Shown here in pieces: positions 16,629 to 25,298 of a DNA stretch of 64,000 nucleotides (position 1 is its first letter; each line of letters starts with the position of its first letter). The notes beneath the pieces were generated by a model. That model ran no database searches, had not been told where the DNA came from, and saw nothing but the letters and a program-made list of their open reading frames with translations. Origin of the DNA: Spirosoma rigui (GTDB lineage Bacteria > Bacteroidota > Bacteroidia > Cytophagales > Spirosomataceae); contig NZ_CP020105.1 in the NCBI RefSeq assembly GCF_002067135.1, positions 2,728,001-2,792,000 on the forward strand, written 5' to 3'. Made by a program: the position numbers and the translations under genes.

Positions 16629-17813
16629 TTAATGAAATTTTACTTCTTTCGCGACTCGTCTTTCGTTGGCCCGGCCGTAGTGTTTTACATGTCTTGTTGT
16701 GTTGTGACCAAGCATGGCAGCAACAGCCTCTTCAGAAACCCCCAGTTCGTTGAGCATGACATCAGTAAAGGTCTTTCGCGCGATCCGCACGGTTAGTTTC
16801 AGCTTAATGTCCAGGATGAACTGGATCTCCTTCAAATATAGATTGTAGCCTGAATTGCTGATTTTGGGTAAACCCTGAAACCCTTCAGCCGTCGAGTACT
16901 TCTCGATGATAGCGGTCGCTCGTGGGTGTAAGGGGACGACCTGGACCATCTCTCCAGTAAAGAATTTTGAATCGGCGTATTTACCACGCGGTTTGATGAT
17001 CCATATTCGCCCGTCGATACCCGCCCGTACCTGGTCAGCAGTCAGCGTCTGGGCATCCTCATAGTGCAGGCCAGTGTAAACTGAAAAAACAAATAAATCT
17101 GCAATCCGCTGTAGATTCTTACGCCATTTATAAGTGGCGATGCTGTCGATCTCATGAACCTCTAAGTGTTTGGTATTGACCTTACCCCGTTTTTTGAGCT
17201 TGAAGACGGCAAGTGGATCGAGTTCGAGTATTTCCCGGCGCACTGCATCTTCGGTTATGTTTTTTAGGATCTGGGTATGCCGGATGATATACTCGTGATC
17301 GAGGTTGCGGGCTTTGGCCCAGCGGACGAACTCGTCGGCCCGACCGAGAGTAAAGCGATCGGCGGGAAGATGGTGCAGGTTTTTCTCCTCCAGGAAGAGA
17401 TCGATGTTGGCCAGTCTGGTGGCGTAGTTCTTCCTAGTACCCTTGCTGTCATAATTGATTTCCACGTCAGCTTTAAACAAATCGACGAGCTCCTTAAAGG
17501 TATAGTTGACTTTGTACTTGCCGGTGTAGAAATCAGCTAACCCCTGAGCCGATAGGTTTTTATGAGTCGCCTGGTGCTGGAGGAAGAATCGGGTGATATC
17601 CGATCGGATCTGGCTTAACTTAAGATTGTTATCGTAAACTTCTAGGCTGCCCCCAGTAATTTTCTGGTTTTTTGAGTCCCATTCGCTGGGCATCACCTTT
17701 ACGTCGGTCGAGAAGTCATTGGCGTGGATGCCATCGAGTTTAATGCGGCAATAGATAATTGCCTGTTTGTTTGGGTTACGCTTATTACGCCGGAGCTTGA
17801 ACAATACGCGCAT
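16629..17813 (-). CDS. int: Tyrosine recombinase (prophage integrase, CTnDOT type)
   Basis: This 394-residue site-specific recombinase has an N-terminal arm-binding domain (about 1-95), a core-binding helical domain (about 100-200) and a catalytic domain (about 215-394). Catalytic features are Arg346 (in ARKTF), His370 (LGH) and nucleophile Tyr379 (HYGR). The usual first Arg (TGLR) is His250 (TGLH), and the usual His three residues before Arg346 is Arg343. Loss of the first Arg is known in CTnDOT-family integrases, so this is not by itself inactivating. It would integrate the prophage at the nearby tRNA-Arg. Transcription runs inward from the tRNA side. Confidence 0.9.
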   Translation of the reverse strand: MRVLFKLRRNKRNPNKQAIIYCRIKLDGIHANDFSTDVKVMPSEWDSKNQKITGGSLEVYDNNLKLSQIRSDITRFFLQHQATHKNLSAQGLADFYTGKYKVNYTFKELVDLFKADVEINYDSKGTRKNYATRLANIDLFLEEKNLHHLPADRFTLGRADEFVRWAKARNLDHEYIIRHTQILKNITEDAVRREILELDPLAVFKLKKRGKVNTKHLEVHEIDSIATYKWRKNLQRIADLFVFSVYTGLHYEDAQTLTADQVRAGIDGRIWIIKPRGKYADSKFFTGEMVQVVPLHPRATAIIEKYSTAEGFQGLPKISNSGYNLYLKEIQFILDIKLKLTVRIARKTFTDVMLNELGVSEEAVAAMLGHNTTRHVKHYGRANERRVAKEVKFH

Positions 17814-17941
17814 TTTTTACGGAACATGTTTTGTAGGGGTTATAGATTAAAACAGGATTAAACCAAAAACCAAGGTTTGTTCATCTATTCATCTACCCCG
17901 TAGGTGTGGGATATAATTTGTAAATATTTTATACGGTAGTG

Positions 17942-17993
17942 TTTACCAAAAATGGTAAAAGGTGCGCCCCAGTAAAGAAAGAGGTGTACCCCA
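17942..17993. promoter_or_regulatory. Repeats upstream of the integrase (attP/operator candidate)
   Basis: A perfect 7-bp inverted repeat TTTACCA-AAAA-TGGTAAA (17942-17959) is followed by two direct repeats AGGTGCGCCCCA (17960-17971) and AGGTGTACCCCA (17982-17993) whose starts are 22 bp apart. They lie between the integrase start and the tRNA. Integrase arm-type sites are commonly direct repeats in phase in this place; an operator for integrase is the other option. No promoter for integrase could be assigned with confidence. Confidence 0.45.
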
Positions 17994-18045
17994 ATTAGCG
18001 CCCTTTTTTAAGGTAGTGGGTAGTAATAAGTTAGGGGAACAAACG

Positions 18046-18072
18046 CAAAAAGCCCGCTGGAAAGCGGGCTTT
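18046..18072 (-). terminator. Terminator of tRNA-Arg
   Basis: A perfect 10-bp stem (AAAGCCCGCT / AGCGGGCTTT, loop GGAA) is followed on the minus strand by a run of five T. It lies 24 bp after the tRNA 3' end, so it ends the tRNA transcript before the prophage genes. Confidence 0.85.
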
Positions 18073-18096
18073 ATAAGCAGACATTGAAGCTATTTG

Positions 18097-18170
18097 TGCA
18101 CTCGTAGGGATTCGAACCCCAAACCTCCTGATCCGTAGTCAGGTGCTCTATCCAATTGAGCTACGAATGC
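18097..18170 (-). tRNA. tRNA-Arg (anticodon ACG)
   Basis: The minus strand folds as a 74-nt cloverleaf. The acceptor stem is GCATTCG/CGAGTGC (one G-T pair), the D-arm contains AGCTCAATTGGATAGAGC, and the anticodon stem CCTGA/TCAGG encloses the loop CTACGGA with anticodon ACG. The T-arm is GGGTTCGAATCCC and the discriminator is A; CCA is not encoded. ACG (read as ICG) is the usual bacterial decoder of CGU/CGC/CGA. It borders the prophage integrase and is the probable attachment site. Confidence 0.96.
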
Positions 18171-18223
18171 ATTTCCCGTTGATTGGGAGTGCAAAAGTAG
18201 ATAGAAATCCGGCGTATGTCAAT

Positions 18224-19018
18224 CTATTTGCCAGAAAAATTTGCTTTGCGCTTCATCAGGAAGGAACCGATACCCTCGGCAGCATCCGCTGATCGGCCCA
18301 ATGCATCCTGATTTTCAGCTTCCTGCTCCAGTTGCTGATCGAGGGTGGAGGAGAAGGATTCGTTCAAAACTTTTTTCATAGCACCAATGGCCCGGGTCGG
18401 GGCGGTGGCGTAATAGCCCGCTACCTGATCAACAGTTGCGTCCAGTTCGGCTGTGGGTACCGACTGGCTCACCAGGCCGATCCGGGCGGCTTCGGGGCCG
18501 TATACGCGCCGGCCGGTACTGCTGAGTTCAAACGCCCGCTGCGGGCCAACGAGCCGGGGCAGGAAGAACGTAGCACCGGCGTCGGGCATAAGGCCGATGT
18601 TGACGAAGATCTGGCTAAAATAGGCTTCATCAGTGCAGATAACGACGTCGCAGGCCAATGCCAGTGAACAGCCCGCTCCAGCAGCTACGCCGTTGATACG
18701 GCCGATGACAGGCTTGGCGATGTTGCGGATGGCGCGGATCATGGGGTGGTAGCCCGCTCGTAATGACTCGCCTAGGTTCATGCCGCCCGCCGACTGGGCA
18801 TTGGCAAAGCCTTCTTTCAGGTCGGCACCGGAGCAGAACGCCCGGTCGCCCGTACCCGTGATGACCAGGACGCGCACACTATCGTCGGCGCCAGCGGCTT
18901 CAACGGCGGTGGTAATGTCGTGGATCAGTCCCGGACTGAGTGCATTGTAGACCGATGGTCGGTTCAGCGTAATCCGGCCGATGCCGTTGGTCAGTTCGTA
19001 AAGGATGTTTTCGTACAT
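18224..19018 (-). CDS. Enoyl-CoA hydratase/isomerase family protein (PaaG-like)
   Basis: This 264-residue crotonase-fold protein has the oxyanion-hole segments SGADLKEG (63-70) and GVAAGAGCSLALACD (110-124), then IGLMPDAGATFFLPR (141-155). Asp146 in the last matches the catalytic Asp of PaaG-type isomerases and replaces the Glu pair of true hydratases. It would act on acyl-CoA or ring-opened phenylacetyl-CoA intermediates. No other paa genes are nearby, so the substrate is uncertain; ring isomerase versus general enoyl-CoA isomerase cannot be decided from sequence alone. It is the first host gene beside the prophage insertion site. Confidence 0.85.
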   Translation of the reverse strand: MYENILYELTNGIGRITLNRPSVYNALSPGLIHDITTAVEAAGADDSVRVLVITGTGDRAFCSGADLKEGFANAQSAGGMNLGESLRAGYHPMIRAIRNIAKPVIGRINGVAAGAGCSLALACDVVICTDEAYFSQIFVNIGLMPDAGATFFLPRLVGPQRAFELSSTGRRVYGPEAARIGLVSQSVPTAELDATVDQVAGYYATAPTRAIGAMKKVLNESFSSTLDQQLEQEAENQDALGRSADAAEGIGSFLMKRKANFSGK

Positions 19019-19143
19019 GGTTGTGCGGGTTTAGAGGCTGTGGTGGTGTACTGTAGCCTGGACGGCTACGTCCGGGTAAAAATAAAACCATTTGACTGTT
19101 CCGCCCGGACATAGCCGATCTGAATAGGCCACAGCAGGCCGGT

Positions 19144-19788
19144 CTAGACCAGCCAGAGCACGGCGGTCAGGCTTACGATCAGGCCCAGCGCTACGCCCGC
19201 GCCGATCTGGGCGGGAGTGTGGGCGTTGAGCTTCAGGCGGGCGCTACACACGAGGCCAGTTACCAGAATAGTCAGCAATAGCGGAACGAACAGTTCGGTC
19301 AAGTTCGATTTCAGAATGATACCCGCCAGGATACCCACGACGCCACTGGCCCCCACGCTATGGGCACTAATCTGCCAATACAGGCTAATGATACCCACCA
19401 GCAGAATAGACAGCGCGATGCTCCCTAGTAAAATGCCGATTTCCGGCGCAATGGTCGAGATGAGCTGCATCCTGTACAGAAACAGGTACGTGATGAACAT
19501 ATAGATCAGCGCGGTCAGGAAAAACGGTAACCGGCGGTCGGCGAGAGTCGTCAGGTGCAGCGTCTGGATTAGTCCGCTCCGGTAGAGGTAGTAGATGAGC
19601 AAAGCTGGTACCCCAAACGTGCCAATAAAGATCAGCACCAGTAGACTGAGCCGTACGGTCGGGGCGTATACATCGACGCCGAGTACGTTGGGTACCTGAA
19701 ACAGCAGAATACCGAACACGAATGTCGGCATCAGCAGGGGATGGAAAACGACCGAGAGAAAACGGGCAAGAGTATTGTTCAAGCGCAA
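19144..19788 (-). CDS. PAP2-superfamily-like integral membrane protein
   Basis: The 214-residue protein has about six membrane segments. The motifs QISAHSVGASG and SARLKLNAHTPAQIGAGVALG resemble the SxxH and SRxxLxxHxxxD-type motifs of PAP2 phosphatases, but with Gln in place of the last Asp. It may be a degenerate or divergent lipid phosphatase. It is a single gene between the hydratase and sigma-54 genes. Catalytic activity is doubtful; membrane location is clear. Confidence 0.65.
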   Translation of the reverse strand: MRLNNTLARFLSVVFHPLLMPTFVFGILLFQVPNVLGVDVYAPTVRLSLLVLIFIGTFGVPALLIYYLYRSGLIQTLHLTTLADRRLPFFLTALIYMFITYLFLYRMQLISTIAPEIGILLGSIALSILLVGIISLYWQISAHSVGASGVVGILAGIILKSNLTELFVPLLLTILVTGLVCSARLKLNAHTPAQIGAGVALGLIVSLTAVLWLV

Positions 19789-19869
19789 AATGATGGACGA
19801 TGAATGATAAGCAGCAGTTGTCTGACAAAGTTATCAACTACTGCATACTTGCGTCATCATTCGTGGGGT

Positions 19870-21327
19870 TTAAAGTTGTTTCCGGAGCCGCGCCACGGGA
19901 ATGTTGAGCTGCTCACGGTATTTGGCAACGGTCCGGCGGGCAATGTTGTAGCCGCGGTCGTTGAGGATCTTCTCGAGTTTGTCGTCGGAGAGGGGGTTGA
20001 GTTTGGGCTCATTGTCGATCATCTCGCGCAGAATGTTCTTCACCTCACGGCTGCTGACGTCCTCGCCCGAATCGGTCGCAATCCCTTCCGAGAAGAAGTA
20101 TTTGAGGGGGTAGATACCAAATTCGGTCTGGACCGATTTGCTGTTGGCTACCCTCGACACCGTCGATACGTCCATGTCGATGAGGGTGGCAATATCCTTC
20201 AGGATCATGGGCCGGAGCCGCGACTCATCGCCGGTCAGGAAAAAGTCATACTGGAACCGGACAATGGCGTTCATGGTCCGAAGGAGCGTTTGCTGGCGCT
20301 GCTTGATGGCATCGATGAACCACTTGGCCGCGTCAAGTTTCTGTTTCACAAACGAGACCGTCTCCTTCAGGGTTTTGTTTTGCTTGCTGCTCTTGTCGTA
20401 GGTATCGAGCATATCGGCAAAAGAGCGGCTGATCCGCAACTCGGGTGCGTTCTTCGAGTTGAGCGACAGTTCGAGCTTGCCATTGGCGTTGACCAGGATG
20501 AAATCGGGAATGAGGTACTGAGCCGAACTGGACTCCCCCTCGATGGAACCGGGCTTGGGGTTCAGCTTGATGATGATGTCGATGACTTTCTTCAGCGAGT
20601 CGTCACTGATGTTGAGCCGTCGCTGGATCTTGTCGTAGTGCTTCTTGGAGAACTCGTCGAAGAAATCCTCGATAATACGAATGGCCAGCACGTTGTAGGG
20701 CTCCGACTGGTCTTTGCGCTGGAGTTGCAGCAACAGGCATTCCTGCAGCGACCGGGCGGCAATGCCGGGCGGGTCGAAAGACTGGACCTTACGCAGGACT
20801 TCTTCGATTTCGTCGGTATCGGTAAAGACGTTTTGTGAAAACGCCAGGTCATTGACAATCGCCTGCATGGACCGGCGAATGTAGCCGTCGGCTTCAATGC
20901 TGCCGATGAGCTGGAGGCCTATAATGCGCTGTTCTTCCGTGAGTTGCAGGTATCCAAACTGCTGTAGCAGGGAGTCGGTCAGGCTGGAGCTGGTGGCCAG
21001 CGGCATATCACGTTCTTCCTCGCTGTAGTTACCGTCGCCCTGCATTTTATAGCCGGCGTAGTCTTCGTTTTGGAGGTAAGTATCTATATCGAGATCTTCG
21101 TTGCGATCTTTGTAATCGTCATCGTACTCATCATCGAATGAATCGTCTTCCTTGGGCTCATGTTCTTCATCGGCACCTTCTTCGAGGGCAGGATTGATTT
21201 CCAGTTCTTCTTCAATCCGGGCGTCCAGTTCAACCGTCGGAATTTGCAGCAATTTTATAAACTGGATCTGTTGGGGAGACAGTTTTTGCTGGAGCGATTG
21301 GGAGAGACTTAATTTCTGCATGGTCAC
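19870..21327 (-). CDS. rpoN: RNA polymerase sigma-54 factor
   Basis: The 485-residue sigma-54 is complete. Region I is Gln/Leu-rich (SLSQSLQQKLSPQQIQFIKL, residues 6-25), followed by a very acidic linker (EEGADEEHEPKEDDSFDDEY), the core-binding domain, the helix-turn-helix region and the RpoN box ARRTVAKYRE at 463-472 near the C-terminus. It directs RNA polymerase to -24/-12 promoters and needs enhancer-binding activators, none of which are encoded in this window. It is transcribed away from pncB; the intergenic 21328-21484 would hold both promoters. Confidence 0.97.
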   Translation of the reverse strand: MTMQKLSLSQSLQQKLSPQQIQFIKLLQIPTVELDARIEEELEINPALEEGADEEHEPKEDDSFDDEYDDDYKDRNEDLDIDTYLQNEDYAGYKMQGDGNYSEEERDMPLATSSSLTDSLLQQFGYLQLTEEQRIIGLQLIGSIEADGYIRRSMQAIVNDLAFSQNVFTDTDEIEEVLRKVQSFDPPGIAARSLQECLLLQLQRKDQSEPYNVLAIRIIEDFFDEFSKKHYDKIQRRLNISDDSLKKVIDIIIKLNPKPGSIEGESSSAQYLIPDFILVNANGKLELSLNSKNAPELRISRSFADMLDTYDKSSKQNKTLKETVSFVKQKLDAAKWFIDAIKQRQQTLLRTMNAIVRFQYDFFLTGDESRLRPMILKDIATLIDMDVSTVSRVANSKSVQTEFGIYPLKYFFSEGIATDSGEDVSSREVKNILREMIDNEPKLNPLSDDKLEKILNDRGYNIARRTVAKYREQLNIPVARLRKQL

Positions 21328-21484
21328 TTACGGTGGCGTACGGACGGAAAATCAACAAATGGTCTGGAGGGAGGGTATACAAGTTGTGAAAGGCCCCCTC
21401 ACAATTATCAGACCAATTTAACTTGTTATTTGTTTTCGACCGCACAAATTTTCTGTAAAGTTGCTTAAATGTACCTTCTTGCTT

Positions 21485-23026
21485 ATGACAAACAAGCTAT
21501 ATGACACCTCGCTGAGCCTGCTGACCGACCTCTATCAGGTCACTATGGCCTATGGATACTGGAAGGCCGGAAAGGGGCAAGGGGAGCCGGGAAACGCCGA
21601 ATTGCCCGAAAAGGAAGCCGTGTTTAATTTATATTTTCGGAAGAATCCGTTTGGGGGTGGTTTCACCGTCACGAGTGGACTTACCAATGTAATCGGGTTC
21701 ATTAACAACTTCGGTTTTTCCCGCAAAGACCTGCGGTATCTGCAGACGCTTACCGGCAGCGATGGCCAGCCGCTGTTTGAAAACGGATTTCTGGAATACC
21801 TCGCCACCCTTAAACTGACCGTCGATATTGACGCGATTCCCGAAGGAACGGTCGTTTTTCCGAATGAGCCACTGGTCCGGGTGCGGGGACCTATTTTGCA
21901 GTGCCAGCTCCTGGAGACGCCGTTGCTGAACCTCATTAACTTCGAGTCGCTGATTGCCACAAAAGCCGCCCGGATGCGGCTGGTAGCAGGTTCCGACACA
22001 TTGCTTGAGTTTGGGCTTCGCCGGGCGCAGGGGGCCGATGGGGGTATGACCGCCAGCCGGGCTGCTTACATTGGCGGCTGCGATGCTACGTCGAATGTGC
22101 TGGCCGGTAAGCTCTACGATATTCCCGTTCGGGGTACCCACGCCCACAGCTGGGTGATGTCGTTCGGCACGGAGCAGGAGGCTTTTGATACGTACGCGGC
22201 CATGATGCCCAATAATGTGACACTGCTCGTTGATACGTATGATACCATTGCGGGCGTTCGCCACGCTATTGAAACGGGTCACAAGCTCCGCCAGAAAGGC
22301 TATACGCTAAGCGGAATCCGGCTTGACTCGGGTGATCTGGCTTATTTGAGCATCGAAGCCCGGAAATTACTGGATGCCGCAGGCTTTACTGAAACCGCCA
22401 TTGTGGCCAGCAATGATCTGGATGAAATAATCATCAACAGCCTGAAACAGCAGGGCGCAAAAATTACCGTTTGGGGTGTCGGCACGAAACTTGTTACGGC
22501 CTTCGACCAGCCTGCGCTGGGGGGCGTTTACAAGCTCGCGGCTATTCGTACTACGGCTGGTGAGACCGGCGATGACGCAACCCGGCAACAAACGGCTGCC
22601 CACTGGGATTACAAGATGAAACTCTCGGAACAGGCGATCAAGACATCAACACCGGGTATTCAGCAGGTGCGCCGGTTCCGCGACGAGCGGGGCTTCCTGG
22701 CGGATATGATCTTTGACGAGGACCGTAGCCGTACCGATATGGATGAGTCAACAACGATGATTGACCCGCTCGATTTCACCAAACGCCGGCGTTTCGACAG
22801 CGGGCAGCCATTCGAGGATCTGCTGGTGCCCGTATTCCGGGCCGGAAAACAGGTGTATGACTGTCCCGACATTCACACGACGCGGGCGCGGGTACAGGAA
22901 CAACTGGCGGGGCTGCATCCGGGCGTGAAACGATTCGTCAATCCGCACACCTACCCGGTAGGGTTGGAAAAAAGCCTGCATGACCTCAAAACTGAACTGA
23001 TCCTGACCCTTCGGGGGAATGAGTGA
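21485..23026 (+). CDS. pncB: Nicotinate phosphoribosyltransferase
   Basis: This 513-residue enzyme of NAD salvage makes nicotinate mononucleotide from nicotinate and PRPP with ATP. Visible family motifs are SLLTDLYQVTMAYGYWKAG at the N-terminus, FGLRRAQGADGG (176-187), the phosphorylated-His region GTHAHSWVMSFG (217-228), GIRLDSGDL and WGVGTKLVT. I start at the ATG at 21485 (MTNKLYDTSL), because family members begin there; an upstream in-frame ATG at 21461 adds eight hydrophobic residues. It appears to be a single gene, with the phosphonate locus starting 151 bp later. Confidence 0.96.
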   Translation: MTNKLYDTSLSLLTDLYQVTMAYGYWKAGKGQGEPGNAELPEKEAVFNLYFRKNPFGGGFTVTSGLTNVIGFINNFGFSRKDLRYLQTLTGSDGQPLFENGFLEYLATLKLTVDIDAIPEGTVVFPNEPLVRVRGPILQCQLLETPLLNLINFESLIATKAARMRLVAGSDTLLEFGLRRAQGADGGMTASRAAYIGGCDATSNVLAGKLYDIPVRGTHAHSWVMSFGTEQEAFDTYAAMMPNNVTLLVDTYDTIAGVRHAIETGHKLRQKGYTLSGIRLDSGDLAYLSIEARKLLDAAGFTETAIVASNDLDEIIINSLKQQGAKITVWGVGTKLVTAFDQPALGGVYKLAAIRTTAGETGDDATRQQTAAHWDYKMKLSEQAIKTSTPGIQQVRRFRDERGFLADMIFDEDRSRTDMDESTTMIDPLDFTKRRRFDSGQPFEDLLVPVFRAGKQVYDCPDIHTTRARVQEQLAGLHPGVKRFVNPHTYPVGLEKSLHDLKTELILTLRGNE

Positions 23027-23177
23027 TTGGGTAATTGACTGGGTGAGCTAGCGCTTGCGTGAAACTCCGCCGTGTTCACTCAACAATTTTCTTAATACTT
23101 GCTTAACGAATTATAACAAAAGATTACGTTGCTTTACAACCCCCGCTGTAGCGGCCCACTTTCAAAACCATCCAGTC

Positions 23178-23930
23178 ATGCAACCAATCGAATTAGTGGT
23201 TTTTGACATGGCCGGCACGACCGTGACCGACCATCATGAAGTTGAGCGGTGTTTTGCCGAGGCAGCTGCTCAAACGGGATTGTCCGTTACCGACGAGCGG
23301 ATACTAGCCATGCAGGGATTAGCTAAACGGTATGTCTTTGAAACGCTCTGGAAGGAACAGCTGGGCGAAGCGCATCCCGATGTGCAGGCGCAGGTAGACG
23401 TTTCCTACGCAGCGTTTAAGGAAATTCTGGAAAACCACTACCTCACCACGGGGGCTACCCCCACCGAGGGCTGCCTGGAAGCCTTTGCGTACCTGCGCGA
23501 GCGGGGTATTGCCATTGCGCTGACAACGGGTTTCTACCGTACCGTAACCGATATTATTCTGGAAAAACTAGGCTGGCTGGCCGGTCTGAACGAGCAGCGG
23601 CTGGGTGGTCCGGACAGCATCATCCAGGCGTCTATCGCCAGTGACGAAGTGGAGCGGGGCCGTCCCTATCCACAAATGATTGAGCGGGCGATGGCGCTGC
23701 TGAACGTAACGAATCCCAAAGCGGTGGTGAACATTGGCGATACGCCCTCCGACTTGTTGTCGGGTCGGGCCGCCGGGGTGGCGCTCAACCTGGGCATTAC
23801 CAACGGTACCCATTCTGCCGACCAACTCGATAGTTATCCCCACGACTTGCTCATCGGATCACTGAGTGAGTTGCCTACCCTGCTCAATCAGGTAAACAGT
23901 CAGGCCGTTGGTCAGTCGGTGGGTCAGTGA
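23178..23930 (+). CDS. PhnX-like HAD phosphonatase
   Basis: This 250-residue HAD-superfamily hydrolase belongs to the phosphonatase-like group (TIGR03351 type). It has the nucleophile motif DMAGTT (10-15), Lys50 in MQGLAKRYVF at the place of the Schiff-base lysine of phosphonoacetaldehyde hydrolase, TTGF (motif II), a Lys/Arg-type motif near GRPYPQMI, and GDTPSDLLSG (motif IV). Expected reaction: phosphonoacetaldehyde to acetaldehyde and phosphate. The ATG at 23178 is used; upstream in-frame codons read as noise. The FAD oxidoreductase gene follows 53 bp later, as expected for a two-step phosphonate degradation pair. Confidence 0.85.
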   Translation: MQPIELVVFDMAGTTVTDHHEVERCFAEAAAQTGLSVTDERILAMQGLAKRYVFETLWKEQLGEAHPDVQAQVDVSYAAFKEILENHYLTTGATPTEGCLEAFAYLRERGIAIALTTGFYRTVTDIILEKLGWLAGLNEQRLGGPDSIIQASIASDEVERGRPYPQMIERAMALLNVTNPKAVVNIGDTPSDLLSGRAAGVALNLGITNGTHSADQLDSYPHDLLIGSLSELPTLLNQVNSQAVGQSVGQ

Positions 23931-23983
23931 ATCAGGCAACGCTGTCTCAATGACTGACTCACCAACTGACAAACTGACTCTTT

Positions 23984-25144
23984 ATGTACGACTTAATCAT
24001 CATTGGCGCGGGTGCGCTGGGTACGTTTCATGCCTATTACGCAGCCAAAGCGGGCCAGCGGGTGCTGTTGCTTGAAAAAGATCGGTATCCCGTGGGTGCC
24101 ACCGTGCGGAACTTCGGGCAGGTAGTGCCCTCCGGACTGGCCGGGCGCTGGTTTGAGTACGGCCGCGAGAGTCTTGCTACGTACCGCGCCATTCAGCAGG
24201 AGACCGATATTACCGTGCGGCAAAACGGCACTATATACGTAGCTTCCGACGCCGACGAGTGGCAGCTGGCCAACGAACTGCACGACCGCTACAGGCAGGT
24301 CAGCTACCCCAGCGAGTTACTCAGCAAGGCGCAATGCCTGGCCAAATACCCAGCCCTGCAACCTGACTACGTCGTAGGTGGGTTGTTCTTCCCCGACGAA
24401 ATGAGCGTGGAGCCGGAGCAAATGGTGCATCGGCTCATTGGCTACGTACAGCACAAACACGGTGTCGATTACCGACCTGGCTCGGCCGTTATCGACGTGC
24501 AGTCGAACTACAACGGTGCCATTGTCACGCTGGCTAACAAACAGCGTTTTCAGGCCGGGCGGGTGCTTATCTGCAGCGGCCATGAGGTGAAGCTGCTATT
24601 TCCTGAGCTGCTGGCCGATGCCGGTCTGGTGGTGAGTAAACTGCAGATGCTGCTGGCTGAGCCGGTAAACGGGTTGTCGCTGCCCGGAAATATCCTGACG
24701 GGCCTTTCCATTCGTCGCTACGAAGCCTTTCAGGAATGTTCATCCTATGCCGCCATAGCTGCCCGCATTCCGGACGTGCCGGCCAACTTCGCCGACCTCA
24801 AAAAATGGGGTATCCACATTTTGTTCAAGCAGGCCATCGACGGCTCGATCATCATCGGCGATTCGCACGAGTATGCCGACGCCACCCAGGCCGAAGACCT
24901 GGGCTACCACACCCAGGATTTTATCAACGACCTCATGCTGACCGAGGCCCGGCGCATCATGAATTTCCCCATGACGATCCGGAAAACATGGGCCGGATTT
25001 TATAGCCAGACCCCCAACGAAATTTTCGAGTACGACATCGACGAACACATCCGGATCGTGACGGGCATTGGCGGAAAGGGCATGAGTTCAGGGGCCGGAT
25101 TTGCGGGTCACACCATCCGGCAGTGGCTGGGCGTCGATGTGTGA
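23984..25144 (+). CDS. FAD-dependent oxidoreductase of phosphonate catabolism (PbfC/TIGR03364-like)
   Basis: The 386-residue D-amino-acid-oxidase-fold flavoenzyme has an N-terminal dinucleotide motif IIIGAGALGTFHAYYAAKAG (5-24), ATVRNFGQVVPSG (39-51, a segment typical of TIGR03364 proteins) and a C-terminal GIGGKGMSSGAGFAG (361-375). Related enzymes oxidise 2-aminoethylphosphonate or its N-alkyl forms to phosphonoacetaldehyde, which the upstream HAD enzyme would cleave. The pairing with a PhnX-like gene is the main support for the substrate. Whether it prefers AEP or N-methyl-AEP cannot be read from sequence. Confidence 0.85.
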   Translation: MYDLIIIGAGALGTFHAYYAAKAGQRVLLLEKDRYPVGATVRNFGQVVPSGLAGRWFEYGRESLATYRAIQQETDITVRQNGTIYVASDADEWQLANELHDRYRQVSYPSELLSKAQCLAKYPALQPDYVVGGLFFPDEMSVEPEQMVHRLIGYVQHKHGVDYRPGSAVIDVQSNYNGAIVTLANKQRFQAGRVLICSGHEVKLLFPELLADAGLVVSKLQMLLAEPVNGLSLPGNILTGLSIRRYEAFQECSSYAAIAARIPDVPANFADLKKWGIHILFKQAIDGSIIIGDSHEYADATQAEDLGYHTQDFINDLMLTEARRIMNFPMTIRKTWAGFYSQTPNEIFEYDIDEHIRIVTGIGGKGMSSGAGFAGHTIRQWLGVDV

Positions 25145-25255
25145 TAATCTATATGGAAAGTAGTGAATGGTACAGTATTATTCTTGTGTGAATTTTTCGC
25201 TTACTGCTTCATAAATCGTTGATAAACAGCAGGTAATGATGTAATATTTTCAGTA

Positions 25256-25263
25256 TACTTTTG
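25256..25263 (+). promoter_or_regulatory. -7 element of the SusC/SusD operon
   Basis: TACTTTTG matches the Bacteroidota -7 consensus TAnnTTTG and lies 35 bp before the susC-like ATG. I could not assign a convincing -33 element in the AT-rich DNA before it. Confidence 0.55.
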
Positions 25264-25298
25264 CGGGAAGTGCTTAACGCGGTTAACCTGTACAAAGT

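Larger units (their letters stand above)
1..18096. mobile_element. Integrated prophage, right-hand part (left end outside window)
   Basis: The stretch holds co-directional virion, head-assembly and lysis genes (10 to 12578), then an oppositely oriented defence-like gene pair (12669-16339) and a tyrosine recombinase (16629-17813). It stops at a tRNA-Arg gene (18097-18170), a classic insertion target. Head identity rests on the order S49 protease, coiled-coil scaffold, capsid. Terminase, portal and tape-measure genes are not in the window and must lie to the left if the phage is complete. The exact right boundary is inferred: the recombinase is the last element gene and the tRNA is host. The cargo pair is visibly AT-richer than both the phage late genes and the host. 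Confidence 0.85.

Noticed and set aside
19804..20838. A long plus-strand open frame opposite rpoN
   Set aside because: rpoN is unmistakable on the other strand; the frame has no recognisable protein features.
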